The notes under the pieces: model-generated
Databases searched by the model: none
What the model was told of the DNA's origin: nothing
The model's input: the letters and a program-made list of their open reading frames with translations, nothing else
Shown: positions 22,409-32,330 of the stretch, in pieces
Position numbering within the stretch: the first letter of the stretch is position 1
How the letters are laid out: each line of letters opens with the position of its first letter
Position numbers and translations under genes: made by a program
From: Actinomycetota bacterium
GTDB lineage: Bacteria; Actinomycetota; Actinomycetes; Nanopelagicales; Nanopelagicaceae
Direction of reading: 5' to 3'
Assembly: GCA_010030895.1 (NCBI GenBank)
Contig: RHBS01000005.1
Span: 1 to 37,692 of the forward strand
Length of the DNA: 37,692 nucleotides

Positions 22409-23934
22409 TATTTGACCTCCAGACCTTCGGTGGATTTTTTAACTAATCCAGTTGATTTAGATGAAAATCCTGAAAGTGAATGGCCCTCGTTGAAAAATGA
22501 GTACTTTGCTAGATAAGTTACTAGCGGTTTAGTGAAGAAAAAGACGACAATTAAATCAATAATAGTTGTGAGTCCAAGTGTGAAAGCGAATCCTCTAACA
22601 CCACCAACTGCAAAAAAGTAAAGAATTATTGCAGCAATCATCGAAACTACGTCAGCAACAATTACTGTACGACGAGCCCGAATCCACCCAGTTTCAACTG
22701 CTGACTTAATGGATTTTCCATCTCGAATTTCATCTCTTACGCGTTCAAAATAGACAATAAATGAGTCAGCTGTAATTCCGATTGCCACAATAGCTCCGGC
22801 AATACCAGCCAGCGTAAGTGTGAACCCAATCCACTCACCCAAAAGTAGGAAGGAAAGTAAAGTGATAGTAGTTGCAACTATTAATGAGCTGACTGATACC
22901 AGTCCAAGGCCACGATAGTAAAGAATTGAATAGATGAATACTAGAAGTAACCCAAGGATACCAGCGGTCAAACCACCCTTTAATTGCTCAGCACCTAAAG
23001 TAGGTGAGACTTGTTGTACTTCACCGCGATCAAAAGCCAGAGGCAAGGCTCCATATTTCAAAACATTTGCTAAATCTTGCGCATCTAATTGAGAAAAATT
23101 TCCAGTAATTTGAGCAGTTCCAGTGTTAATAGCTTCATTAATTCTAGGTGCTGAATAAACTAAACCGTCTAAAACTATGGCTGCTTGATTTTGTGGGGCA
23201 GGCAGCGAAGTTAGCCTAGATGTCATAGCTCCAAATTTGCTTGTACCTTCACTATCAAACTCTAAAGTTACATACCAACCAGATGCTCCTTGCGGATCTA
23301 TTAAGGAGGTTGCTTTTGTGACTTGCTTTCCTAATACCTCTGCGGGGGCGAGAATATATTTTGCAGTTCCACCCCGATCACAACTTACGACTGCTTGAGA
23401 TTCATTACCACTAGTTCCGCCTTGTCTATTCTTTGGCAAGGTGCAATCAAGGCTGGCAAATTGGGCACTCAATTCAGGAGTGACGCCTGATGGAAGAGCA
23501 GCAGGATCGCTACTTACTGTGGTTGCATTTGCGGCACCTTCAACTAATACTGGCCTAAATCTCAACTCAGCTGTTTGACCTACTAAATCAACAATTCGCC
23601 TTCCAGTTTCACCTGGAACTGAAATTACAATCTGCCGATTTGCTCCAGTACCTTGAGCAGCTACCTCGGATTCAGCAACACCTAATGAGTTAACACGTTG
23701 ACGAATAATCGCTACTGCTTGATCAATAGATTCAGTGGTGACACTGCCACTTAAGCCAGTCTCGATTCTAGGCTGCAAAGTAACGCTAGTTCCACCCTGC
23801 AGATCTAATCCTAATTTGAAAGAAGTAGCACCAATAGCAAATGCAATTCCTGAAAATGCCAAAATACTCAAGAGCAAAATAGAGATAGTCCTGAGCGCGC
23901 GTGATTGGGAATTCGCTATTTTATTAGTGGACAT
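22408..23934 (-). CDS. secD: Protein translocase subunit SecD
   Basis: LGLDLQGGTSVTLQPR, YGALPLAF, GITADSFIVYFERVRDEIRDGKS. Confidence 0.97.
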   Translation of the reverse strand: MSTNKIANSQSRALRTISILLLSILAFSGIAFAIGATSFKLGLDLQGGTSVTLQPRIETGLSGSVTTESIDQAVAIIRQRVNSLGVAESEVAAQGTGANRQIVISVPGETGRRIVDLVGQTAELRFRPVLVEGAANATTVSSDPAALPSGVTPELSAQFASLDCTLPKNRQGGTSGNESQAVVSCDRGGTAKYILAPAEVLGKQVTKATSLIDPQGASGWYVTLEFDSEGTSKFGAMTSRLTSLPAPQNQAAIVLDGLVYSAPRINEAINTGTAQITGNFSQLDAQDLANVLKYGALPLAFDRGEVQQVSPTLGAEQLKGGLTAGILGLLLVFIYSILYYRGLGLVSVSSLIVATTITLLSFLLLGEWIGFTLTLAGIAGAIVAIGITADSFIVYFERVRDEIRDGKSIKSAVETGWIRARRTVIVADVVSMIAAIILYFFAVGGVRGFAFTLGLTTIIDLIVVFFFTKPLVTYLAKYSFFNEGHSLSGFSSKSTGLVKKSTEGLEVK

Positions 23935-24021
23935 GGGGTCTGATTCTATGCGCTCAACACTTTATTGAGAAATCCTGCTGAGCAATTCAGATTTATGCCT
24001 AAATTATCGAGATTTTTTCAC

Positions 24022-25077
24022 TCACTGCGCAATATCAGGATCTTGGTCAAAGAGTGTGGCATCAGTACCAATCTGAGCTGAAAGCGGTGGCTTAATTCCA
24101 AGGTGCATCCAACCTGCAGCAGTTGCAATTCTGCCCCTAGGTGTTCTTGCAATAAATCCCATACGAACTAAAAATGGTTCAGCAAGTGATTCGATTGTTT
24201 CGATCTCTTCACCAACAGACATCGCCAAAGTTGAAACTCCAACCGGTCCGCCATTAAAGTGCTTAACCAGTGCAGTTAACACAGCAGTATCCAATCTATC
24301 CATTCCAATCTCATCTACCTCATAAATCTTTAGTGCCACTTGAGCATGATTTACCTGTATTAATTTTTCCTTATTAACTTGGGCATAATCGCGTACCCTT
24401 CTTAGTAGGCGATTTGCAACCCTAGGAGTGCCGCGTGATCTAGATGCAATTTCTAAAACCGCAGAATCATCAATTGATATTTCCAATAATTCAGCGCTTC
24501 GATCAATAATTTGAGCCAATTCCTTAGAGTCATAAAAATCTAGTTGGGCTGTAAAACCAAAACGATCCCTTAACGGACTAGGCAAAAGTCCCGCTCTTGT
24601 GGTGGCACCCACCAAAGTAAAATGCGGTAAATCAAGTGGTATCGATGTTGCTCCGGCACCTTTACCAACAATCACATCAACTCGAAAATCCTCCATAGCC
24701 ATATATAACATTTCTTCTGCTGGTCTTGACATTCGGTGAATCTCATCAATAAACAGGATTTCACCTTCTGTTAAAGATGAAAGAATTGAAGCCAAATCCC
24801 CAGCATGTTGGATGGCAGGACCAGATGTAATTCTTATTGGTGTATTCATCTCAGATGAAACAATCATGGCCAAAGTTGTTTTACCAAGACCCGGCGGACC
24901 AGAAAAAAGAATGTGGTCTGCAACCATATCTCTTTCTTTAGCAGCAGTTAGAAGAAGATCTAACTGCTCTCTAACCCTAAATTGACCAACAAACTCTCTA
25001 AGTGTTTTTGGGCGTAAGGCAAGTTCAGCAATTCGCTCTGCTTCATCGGCATCATTGTTCATAATTCGCTCACTCAT
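24022..25077 (-). CDS. ruvB: Holliday junction branch migration helicase RuvB
   Basis: [54 protein letters not shown]. Confidence 0.98.
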   Translation of the reverse strand: MSERIMNNDADEAERIAELALRPKTLREFVGQFRVREQLDLLLTAAKERDMVADHILFSGPPGLGKTTLAMIVSSEMNTPIRITSGPAIQHAGDLASILSSLTEGEILFIDEIHRMSRPAEEMLYMAMEDFRVDVIVGKGAGATSIPLDLPHFTLVGATTRAGLLPSPLRDRFGFTAQLDFYDSKELAQIIDRSAELLEISIDDSAVLEIASRSRGTPRVANRLLRRVRDYAQVNKEKLIQVNHAQVALKIYEVDEIGMDRLDTAVLTALVKHFNGGPVGVSTLAMSVGEEIETIESLAEPFLVRMGFIARTPRGRIATAAGWMHLGIKPPLSAQIGTDATLFDQDPDIAQ

Positions 25078-25664
25078 TACTTACTTCCAGTTGTTTTTAA
25101 GGCCAATTTTAGAATCTCTGCTGCAGATAAATCATCAATTTTTAAACCGTTGGAAACCTCTGAAACCATATTTGCGGCATCTTTTGCTGAATAACCTAAA
25201 CCTTGAAGTGCATTTTCTACCTGATTCTTAATTGCATGTTCTTTTCCGGAGTGGCCCTTGGAAAATAATGCAGCTTTATCTTTTAGCTCAAGTACCAAGC
25301 GCTGTGCCCCTTTTTTGCCAAGACCTGGAAATGATTCCAAAGTTTTTAGATTTCCATTAGATATAGCGGCTGCAACAACTTCTGAGTCTGATGTTGAAAG
25401 TATTGATTGGGCAACCTTTGGTCCAATTCCAGTCACAGATAGAAGTAATTCAAAAAAATCTCGATCAGTTATATCTGTAAATCCAAAAAGTGTTAACGCA
25501 TCCTCGCGGACAACTAAATATGTATAAAAACTCTCAATACTGCCTATTTTGACCCCGGATGCAATTCGATTGGGCACCTGAATTAAAACTCCAATGCCAC
25601 CAACTTCAACCACTATAGTGTTTGAAGTTGCCGACTTAATCATCCCTGTTATTGAGCTAATCAT
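25077..25664 (-). CDS. ruvA: Holliday junction branch migration protein RuvA
   Basis: [66 protein letters not shown]. Confidence 0.96.
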   Translation of the reverse strand: MISSITGMIKSATSNTIVVEVGGIGVLIQVPNRIASGVKIGSIESFYTYLVVREDALTLFGFTDITDRDFFELLLSVTGIGPKVAQSILSTSDSEVVAAAISNGNLKTLESFPGLGKKGAQRLVLELKDKAALFSKGHSGKEHAIKNQVENALQGLGYSAKDAANMVSEVSNGLKIDDLSAAEILKLALKTTGSK

Positions 25665-26182
25665 TTTTTCTTTAGTGCCTTCTTCTTAGCTTTGGCCAAA
25701 CGGGCATTTCCTTCACCACGCCAATGATGGCAGATGGCAAGAGCTAAAGCATCGGTACTATCTACCGGTTTGGGAATTTCTTTTAACTTAAGCAATCGCT
25801 TAACCATTTGAGCCACCTGTTTTTTATCAGCCCTACCCGATCCAGTTACCGCCGCTTTAACCTCACTTGGCGTATGAATTCCTACTTGAATACCATTTTT
25901 AGCTGCCAGCAACAAAGCGACTCCGGCAGCTTGTCCTGTTGCCATTGCGGTCCTGACATTTAACTGTGAGAAGACCCGTTCAACAGCTATCACATCTGGA
26001 TTAAATTTGATTATCCAGTTGGAAATCTCTTTTTCCAACTCAAGCAATCGATATTCCAACTCGGCATTTGGATCAGTCTTTATGACTCCAACACCTATCA
26101 TTTTAAGATTTTGAGGACCGATGGAATCAACAATCCCAATGCCACATCTAGTTAATCCAGGGTCAATTCCCAATACTCGCAT
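25661..26182 (-). CDS. ruvC: Crossover junction endodeoxyribonuclease RuvC
   Basis: [57 protein letters not shown]. Confidence 0.97.
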   Translation of the reverse strand: MRVLGIDPGLTRCGIGIVDSIGPQNLKMIGVGVIKTDPNAELEYRLLELEKEISNWIIKFNPDVIAVERVFSQLNVRTAMATGQAAGVALLLAAKNGIQVGIHTPSEVKAAVTGSGRADKKQVAQMVKRLLKLKEIPKPVDSTDALALAICHHWRGEGNARLAKAKKKALKKK

Positions 26183-26212
26183 GGGGTAAGCCTAATCAGC
26201 GGAAAATGCTTC

Positions 26213-26968
26213 TTAACTAAGGCTCGCCATTACCTCATCTGAAACATCAAAATTACCATAAACGTTTTGCACATCATCTAGCTCTTCAATTGCCTCAATT
26301 AATTCAAAAACCTTTTTTGCTGTTTCACCATCGATCGGAATGGACATAGTAGGTAAAAATGATGTCTCCGCTGAATCATAATCAATACCTGATTTTTGTA
26401 ATGACGTACGCACCGCAACTAAATCAGAGGGAGCAGAAACTATTTCAAATGAATCACCAAGATCATTAACCTCTTCAGCGCCAGCATCTAGCACTACCTC
26501 TAGAAGTTTATCCTCGGTGACTTTCCCGCTTTGTTTTGAAACTATTAAAACTCCTTTGCGATTAAACAGATAGGAAACTGATCCTGGATCTGCCATATTT
26601 CCACCATTACGTGTGACAGCAACACGAACCTCCGATGCTGCACGATTTCGATTATCAGATAGGCATTCGATTAATAAAGCGACTCCGCCTGCTGCATAGC
26701 CTTCATACATAATTGTTTCCCACTCTTTACCGCCAGTTTCAAGTCCGGCTCCACGCTTTACTGCACGATCAATATTGTCTGCTGGCACAGAATTCTTTTT
26801 TGCTTTTGCAATCGCGTCAAACAATGTCGGATTACCAGAAATATCAGCTCCACCTGCTCTAGCTGAAACCTCTATCGCCTTGATCAATTTAGCAAAATTT
26901 TTTGCTCTCCTGGAATCAATAATGGCTTTCTTATGTTTAGTTGTTGCCCACTTGGAATGACCACTCAT
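26213..26968 (-). CDS. yebC: YebC/PmpR family protein
   Basis: [65 protein letters not shown]. Confidence 0.97.
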   Translation of the reverse strand: MSGHSKWATTKHKKAIIDSRRAKNFAKLIKAIEVSARAGGADISGNPTLFDAIAKAKKNSVPADNIDRAVKRGAGLETGGKEWETIMYEGYAAGGVALLIECLSDNRNRAASEVRVAVTRNGGNMADPGSVSYLFNRKGVLIVSKQSGKVTEDKLLEVVLDAGAEEVNDLGDSFEIVSAPSDLVAVRTSLQKSGIDYDSAETSFLPTMSIPIDGETAKKVFELIEAIEELDDVQNVYGNFDVSDEVMASLS

Positions 26969-26978
26969 AATTTATCCC

Positions 26979-27495
26979 TTAGAAAGTTGCCAATTGACGA
27001 CAGATATTCTCAACAAAATATTTGTGCACCCTATTATCTCCGGTTAATTCAGGATGAAATGAGGTTGCTAGCAAATTTCCTTGACGCACCGCAACTGGGT
27101 GAATTACACCAGAGGGATCAGATACTTCAGCAAGTACCTCTACCTCATTTCCAACTGATTCCACCCATGGTGCGCGAATAAATACTGCACGGATCTTGGG
27201 TTCTGTAATTCCCTTGAACTTTAGATCGGTTTCAAATGAATCTATTTGCCTTCCAAATGCATTTCTTCTTACAACCATATCAATTCCACCAAAACTTTCT
27301 TGACCCTCTGCTGCATCCTTAATTTTATTTGCTAATAAGATCATTCCAGCACACGAACCATAGGTAGGCATACCACTGATTATTCGATCTGAGATTAAAT
27401 CAAATAAATCAAATGATCGAGCCAATTTGGCAATTGTTGTTGACTCTCCGCCAGGAATTACCAAAGCTGAGATGCTTTGTATATCGCTCTTTGTT
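26979..27495 (-). CDS. pdxT: Pyridoxal 5'-phosphate synthase glutaminase subunit, N-terminus missing (junction with adapter)
   Basis: PdxT-frame reading resumes after the adapter as ...[28 protein letters not shown] and retains [10 protein letters not shown] and SFHPELTGD. The normal start region (about 30 codons) is absent; the ORF-track start is an internal TTG. Confidence 0.9.
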
Positions 27496-27522
27496 CTGTC
27501 TCTTTATACACATCTGACGCTG
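27496..27522 (-). other. Residual Illumina Nextera (Tn5 mosaic end) adapter sequence
   Basis: Plus strand CTGTCTCTTTATACACATCTGACGCTG versus Nextera CTGTCTCTTATACACATCTGACGCTG(CCGACGA): identical except one extra T in the TT run. Confidence 0.95.
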
Positions 27523-28122
27523 TTTTACCAACTCATACGGAGCTTGCATATCCTTAGCCGCAACAAACAACTCATCCTCACGCATTGAGGTTAGTCGACG
27601 AATCTCGGAAGAGATTGAACGCATGTGTGTAGTTGCGTTTGAAACATCTCCTGTTCCAGCCTCACCCTTTGATCTAATCATGGCGGCACCCTCATTAATA
27701 CGGCGAAGTGCTTCGCCTAAATTAGTTGCACCACAAACAAATGGAATAGTGAAATTCCACTTATCAATATGATTTGAATAATCTGCAGGTGTTAAAACTT
27801 CTGATTCATCAATGTAATCCACGCCAAGTGATTGCAAAACTTGTGCCTCAACAAAATGGCCAATTCGAGCCTTAGCCATTACTGGAATAGAAACCGCCTC
27901 TTGAATCGCTGCGATCATATCTGGATCAGACATTCGAGCCACTCCACCTTGGGCACGAATATCTGCTGGCACGCGCTCTAGCGCCATTACCGCAACTGCA
28001 CCTGAATCTTCGGCAATCTTTGCTTGCTCGACATTAACAACATCCATAATTACGCCGCCCTTTAGCATCTCTGCCATGCCGCGTTTTACTCGTGCCGTTC
28101 CTGTTTCCTTGGCCATCACCAC
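27523..28122 (-). CDS. pdxS: Pyridoxal 5'-phosphate synthase subunit PdxS, C-terminus missing
   Basis: [81 protein letters not shown]; then reads into adapter-derived residues (CIKRQ). The expected GGIATPADAA...GSGIF C-terminal region is absent. ORF-track tail 27409-27522 is not genuine PdxS. Confidence 0.93.
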
Positions 28123-28212
28123 TCCTTGAAATTCTGTAGTCGCTAAGTGTACTAATTAATAGAGAGAGGTAAGGACAATAATGGTGAAGCCCTGCTCACA
28201 GTACTACGCGTA

Positions 28213-29202
28213 TTACGGGGTAATCACCGGTTGCTGGTCGGTTAAAAAAACCCAAATCCTTCCAGCTTTGAATTTCGCTACCTCTCCATCTAAGTAGCGC
28301 CAAGTAGTTACATCCTCAGGCCTATCTCTTTGCCAATTTAGCTCAAAACTCATGCCATCTCGAAACATAATTGCCTTACCACTTCCAGTGGTCTTACTAA
28401 AGGGAGTTACTCCCCCAAACTTATCTCCATAATTCGATGGTGTAATTGAAACCAATTGAACTATGGCTGTATCTGCATAAAGATGTTCTCCAGAAGCTGC
28501 CAAATTTGCCTCTCCAGCAAAGTAGATTAAATACCTCTGCTGACTCTTATCCCAACGCAATTCATATCTAGCATTTGGCCACTTAATTTGAATTGATGAA
28601 GCTGTGTTCTTGGTTTCTTTCAAATCTCCAAAAACCCATGGTGATCGAATTGGTTTATCAATTACAGTATCTGCCCGTTCATTTGCGCGCTCCAGAAGTA
28701 GCTCTGGCTTTAGAATCATGTTGACTGGAGCTGATCTGTTTGGATCTTTTCCATAAATACTTGGTGGATTTCTCTCAGCAGATAAATTCTCTAAATTTGC
28801 TGCTGCCAATACTGGGCGAAGTTTGGATTGAGCTCCACTATAGGCAAAACCAACTCGACCATACTGAGCAAGCAGTTCGATATCAGATATTCGGGCACTT
28901 CTAACTGGCCCGATTAGTGGTGGTAACTTTGATGAATAAATAGTTGCCAAGCGTGTCAGGCCAGATTCAACCTGTTCAACATAGACCACATCTGCATCTT
29001 CAATACCTATCTGTGGATGAGCTGGTTTAGTGTCATCGACTTTCACAACCAATATTTGATTATTTTCTCCGGACACACCATTGAAAAGATTTTTTTCAAC
29101 TTCAGGCCTAGAGACAATCTCACTGATGTTTGTAAGGCTAAATATGGATATAAAAATTATTGCTAGAGAAATAACTAACAGACCTCTTTTTAACATTTTC
29201 AT
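28213..29202 (-). CDS. DUF3048 domain lipoprotein/secreted protein (YerB-like)
   Basis: N-terminal TM/signal, VKVDDTKPAHPQIGIEDADVVYVEQVESGLTRLATIYSSKLPPLIGPVRSARISDIELL. Confidence 0.88.
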   Translation of the reverse strand: MKMLKRGLLVISLAIIFISIFSLTNISEIVSRPEVEKNLFNGVSGENNQILVVKVDDTKPAHPQIGIEDADVVYVEQVESGLTRLATIYSSKLPPLIGPVRSARISDIELLAQYGRVGFAYSGAQSKLRPVLAAANLENLSAERNPPSIYGKDPNRSAPVNMILKPELLLERANERADTVIDKPIRSPWVFGDLKETKNTASSIQIKWPNARYELRWDKSQQRYLIYFAGEANLAASGEHLYADTAIVQLVSITPSNYGDKFGGVTPFSKTTGSGKAIMFRDGMSFELNWQRDRPEDVTTWRYLDGEVAKFKAGRIWVFLTDQQPVITP

Positions 29203-29717
29203 AATGCGTCATCTTCAAATTTATATCGCACCGGCAATGGTGCTTTTCCAGCTAATCTAAAGAGCCGAATTATCAACTTAGACCTGACATTTCTGGTTGC
29301 ATGAACAGCCTCTAGATGAATATTGATCGCTAATTTAACTTTGCTCGTTAAATCCGATAACTCAACTAATAATTCAGATGGAAGTTCTAAAGCATTATCC
29401 AGAGCCGCATTCTGAACTAATTTAAGAGACTCAGATAAAATACTTTCAGCAGATGATCGTTCGACTAGATTTGCATCCCGTGCTGCTGTTGCAGAGGTTG
29501 AGATGAGATATGCAGTTGCTGGATCTAAATTCGATTTAACCACAATCTCTTGAGCTAGAGCAGCTCTTTTTTGTAGTAGTGAATCAAGAGTTGCCCATGA
29601 GGTCTCAACTCGATGGTGCAATCTATCTAGGCGCGAGGCGGAGAAGGATAGATACCACCCAATTAATACCACCAGTAACAGCGCAATTAAGCTCTCGAGA
29701 TTCATCGCCGGCTCCAA
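29199..29717 (-). CDS. LemA-like membrane protein
   Basis: N-terminal TM then LDRLHHRVETSWATLDSLLQKRAALAQEIV, resembling the LemA start region; position next to pimA. Confidence 0.55.
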   Translation of the reverse strand: MEPAMNLESLIALLLVVLIGWYLSFSASRLDRLHHRVETSWATLDSLLQKRAALAQEIVVKSNLDPATAYLISTSATAARDANLVERSSAESILSESLKLVQNAALDNALELPSELLVELSDLTSKVKLAINIHLEAVHATRNVRSKLIIRLFRLAGKAPLPVRYKFEDDAL

Positions 29718-30862
29718 AATCTATTCTCAGATGAGAGTGTTACGCGTTGGCCACCAGCAATTGCCATCTCGTACACACTTTCAATCTGCTCTGCAATAAC
29801 CTGCCAATCATATTTTTGAGCACTTAACTTTCCATTGTTAGCCAGTTTTTTTCGCCTTTCATCATCGCGTAGTAAACCGACAATTACCTTTGCTAAATCT
29901 GCAGAATCTTGATTCTTAAATAACGCTCCGACCTCACCATTTTCCAAAACCGCTTTAAATGCAGGAATATCACTTGCAACCACTGCTGTTCCAGCCGATA
30001 AAGCTTCGGTAAGAATTATTCCAAAAGACTCCCCACCTGTATTTGGGGCGACATAGACATCTACCGATTTTAGAAAACTCTCCTTTTCTTGATCACTTAA
30101 TCTTCCTAAGAATTCAATCCGACTTTGTAGCTGAGGGTTTAATTGCTTCAAAAATTCTTCACTATCTCCAGGACCTGCAATCAAATACTTAACATTTGGT
30201 ATAAATCGAGCAACAATCGCAAGCGAATCAATTAATACTTGTAAACCCTTTCTTGGCTCTTCAAACCTGCCCATAAAACCTATGGAATTTGGACCACTAT
30301 ATTCTGGATTCACTTTGGCATTCGCGTATTTTTGTCCATCAATTCCATTTGGTATTACAACCGCATCAGTATCAAAATGGGCTTTAAGTGTTGACCTAGC
30401 TAACTCACTAACTGCTATTCGAGCAGTTAGTTTTTCTACAATAGGTTCTAGTATCGGACCGATTGCATAAATTGCCTTCTTCTTTGGCGTTGAAACGTGA
30501 AAAGTTCCAACTATTGGCCCTTCGGCAGCTGAACATGCCAATAGTGATAACGATGGTATTGCTGGTTCATGTAGGTGCAGCAGATCAAAATCTCCGGCGG
30601 CAATCCATTGTTTAGCCCGCGAGCTAGCAAGTGGTCCAAATAAGACTCGTGCAACTGAGCCATTAACTGGGATTGAAATTGGCTTTCCCGCATTTACTAC
30701 ATAATCTTCAACTCTAATTGAGTCATCACTTACAGGGGCCAGGACAGATACATAATGGCCCTCACTAATTAAATACTCTGCCAAATCTTTCATATGTGTT
30801 TGCACACCGCCAGGAGTATCCCAGCCATATGGACAAACCATTCCAATTCTAATTTTCTTCAT
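29702..30862 (-). CDS. pimA: GT4 glycosyltransferase, phosphatidylinositol mannosyltransferase PimA
   Basis: RIGMVCPYGWDTPGGVQTHMKDLAEYL, GFMGRFEEPRKGLQVLIDS, APNTGGESFGIILTEALSAGTAVVASDI; adjacent to pgsA and acyltransferase. Confidence 0.92.
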   Translation of the reverse strand: MKKIRIGMVCPYGWDTPGGVQTHMKDLAEYLISEGHYVSVLAPVSDDSIRVEDYVVNAGKPISIPVNGSVARVLFGPLASSRAKQWIAAGDFDLLHLHEPAIPSLSLLACSAAEGPIVGTFHVSTPKKKAIYAIGPILEPIVEKLTARIAVSELARSTLKAHFDTDAVVIPNGIDGQKYANAKVNPEYSGPNSIGFMGRFEEPRKGLQVLIDSLAIVARFIPNVKYLIAGPGDSEEFLKQLNPQLQSRIEFLGRLSDQEKESFLKSVDVYVAPNTGGESFGIILTEALSAGTAVVASDIPAFKAVLENGEVGALFKNQDSADLAKVIVGLLRDDERRKKLANNGKLSAQKYDWQVIAEQIESVYEMAIAGGQRVTLSSENRFWSRR

Positions 30863-31712
30863 TTATCCATATCCGCTGCAACATATGCCAATCAACTGGA
30901 GACTCCTTTATTCGCTTGGCAAAGTTATCCGCCATTGATTGGGTCACAATCTTAATTTGCTCCTCTTGACTTCCAGATATTGGCAATTTTATCGTTTCAT
31001 CAAAGGTTATTTCGATCCCATTACTTAAGTAACGTATATATGCAGTAAGTAATGGGGATCCACTTTTTAAAGCTAAAATCGCAGGACCCGAAGGCATTTT
31101 TGCAATACCACCCATGAAATCTACTTCAATTCCATTTCTTGACATGTCCCTATCAGCAACAAGCGCTACTAATTTACCGGCCGCCAATCTTTCTAAAAGA
31201 ATTGGGATAGTTTTTTCTTTGTGACTAATCGGCTCAATCCCAATACTTGATCGATACTCCAAAAACTTCCTAAATATCGCTTCGGGCTTTAACTTTTCCA
31301 CTACCGCAGTCAATGTTATTCCTGTTGAACAGAAATATGCTGCAGCATGATCCCAATTTCCAGCATGTGGTAGGGCTACGATGCATCCTTGCTTTAATGC
31401 AATTGGGTCTCGAAGCAAGTTCTCTCTTTTAACAGTTGTGCTATCAATAATCTTTGATTTACTCCAGGTATTTAACCGAAAGGTATCAAACCAGTATCTC
31501 AAATATGATCTCATTCCTAATTTGGTCAAATTTTCAAGTTCACTATTTGAAATTTCAGGAAGAACTTTTCGGTAATTACTACGAAGGCGCTTGATTCCTT
31601 TTCCATTCCGCTTGAAAAAATAATCTGCAACTAAATTTGCTACTTGATAAGCAGTTTTTTCAGGCAGTAACGATATTATTTTCCAAGCAAGAAGATATAC
31701 TAAATACACTAC
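30849..31712 (-). CDS. Phosphatidylinositol mannoside acyltransferase (LpxL/HtrB superfamily)
   Basis: LPHAGNWDHAAAYF (HxxxxD), between pimA and pgsA. ORF-track start 31781 probably over-extended; VVYLVYLLAWK start overlapping pgsA stop is more plausible. Confidence 0.88.
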   Translation of the reverse strand, partial: VVYLVYLLAWKIISLLPEKTAYQVANLVADYFFKRNGKGIKRLRSNYRKVLPEISNSELENLTKLGMRSYLRYWFDTFRLNTWSKSKIIDSTTVKRENLLRDPIALKQGCIVALPHAGNWDHAAAYFCSTGITLTAVVEKLKPEAIFRKFLEYRSSIGIEPISHKEKTIPILLERLAAGKLVALVADRDMSRNGIEVDFMGGIAKMPSGPAILALKSGSPLLTAYIRYLSNGIEITFDETIKLPISGSQEEQIKIVTQSMADNFAKRIKESPVDWHMLQRIWINEEN

Positions 31713-32305
31713 TTCACCGCTTTGTACACAATCATCATTCTTTGATACACAGTAAAGAGAGAAATCAAAGTAACAATCCATAATCCAATAGCCATCGCAT
31801 AATCAACACCTAAGCCGTGAAGTCCGTAAGCCGCAAGCACGATTATTAATCGCTCACTTCTCTCCGCTAATCCTCCAGTACAAGAAATCGATAGCGATTC
31901 TGCTCGAGCTCTGATGTAGGAGACAAGAAAGGAGGCTGAAACTGCAATTAAAAATAGAACTACGAGTGGATCTGAAGTTTGATTGAAAAAGAGAAAACCG
32001 CCAAAAAAGATGGCCGCATCACTTGCACGATCTAAAGTGGAATCCAATAACGCACCCCATGCGTTTTCTCCCTTGTTTGATGCCCTTGCCACTGCGCCAT
32101 CAAAGAGATCTGAGAGCACAAACAGACAGACGAAAACCACCCCAATAAAAAACTCACCTTTCGGGAAAAAATATAAGGCGCAAAATATCGTTCCAAAACC
32201 GCCAATTGTCGAGATCGTATTTGCGCTCACGCCTAAATTGACCAATTTCTTTACGACCGGAGAGATAATTTTGGCGACTGGATCGCGTAATGAACGCTGC
32301 AACAT
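31709..32305 (-). CDS. pgsA: CDP-alcohol phosphatidyltransferase (phosphatidylinositol phosphate synthase)
   Basis: SDLFDGAVARASNKGENAWGALLDSTLDRASDA (DGxxAR...GxxxD...D). Internal ATG at MLQRSLRDPV preferred over ORF-track start 32359. Confidence 0.92.
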   Translation of the reverse strand: MLQRSLRDPVAKIISPVVKKLVNLGVSANTISTIGGFGTIFCALYFFPKGEFFIGVVFVCLFVLSDLFDGAVARASNKGENAWGALLDSTLDRASDAAIFFGGFLFFNQTSDPLVVLFLIAVSASFLVSYIRARAESLSISCTGGLAERSERLIIVLAAYGLHGLGVDYAMAIGLWIVTLISLFTVYQRMMIVYKAVK

Positions 32306-32330
32306 AATTCCCATCGTAGGCTTACCACCG

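Noticed and set aside
27409-27522. PdxS C-terminal tail [35 protein letters not shown] and 56-bp overlap with pdxT in the ORF track
   Set aside because: Produced by reading through adapter and then pdxT out of frame; not a biological fusion or overlapping gene.
31983-32330. N-terminal 116 aa of the 313-aa plus-strand ORF
   Set aside because: Antisense to pgsA with no protein-like character; a sensible ATG start is at 32331.
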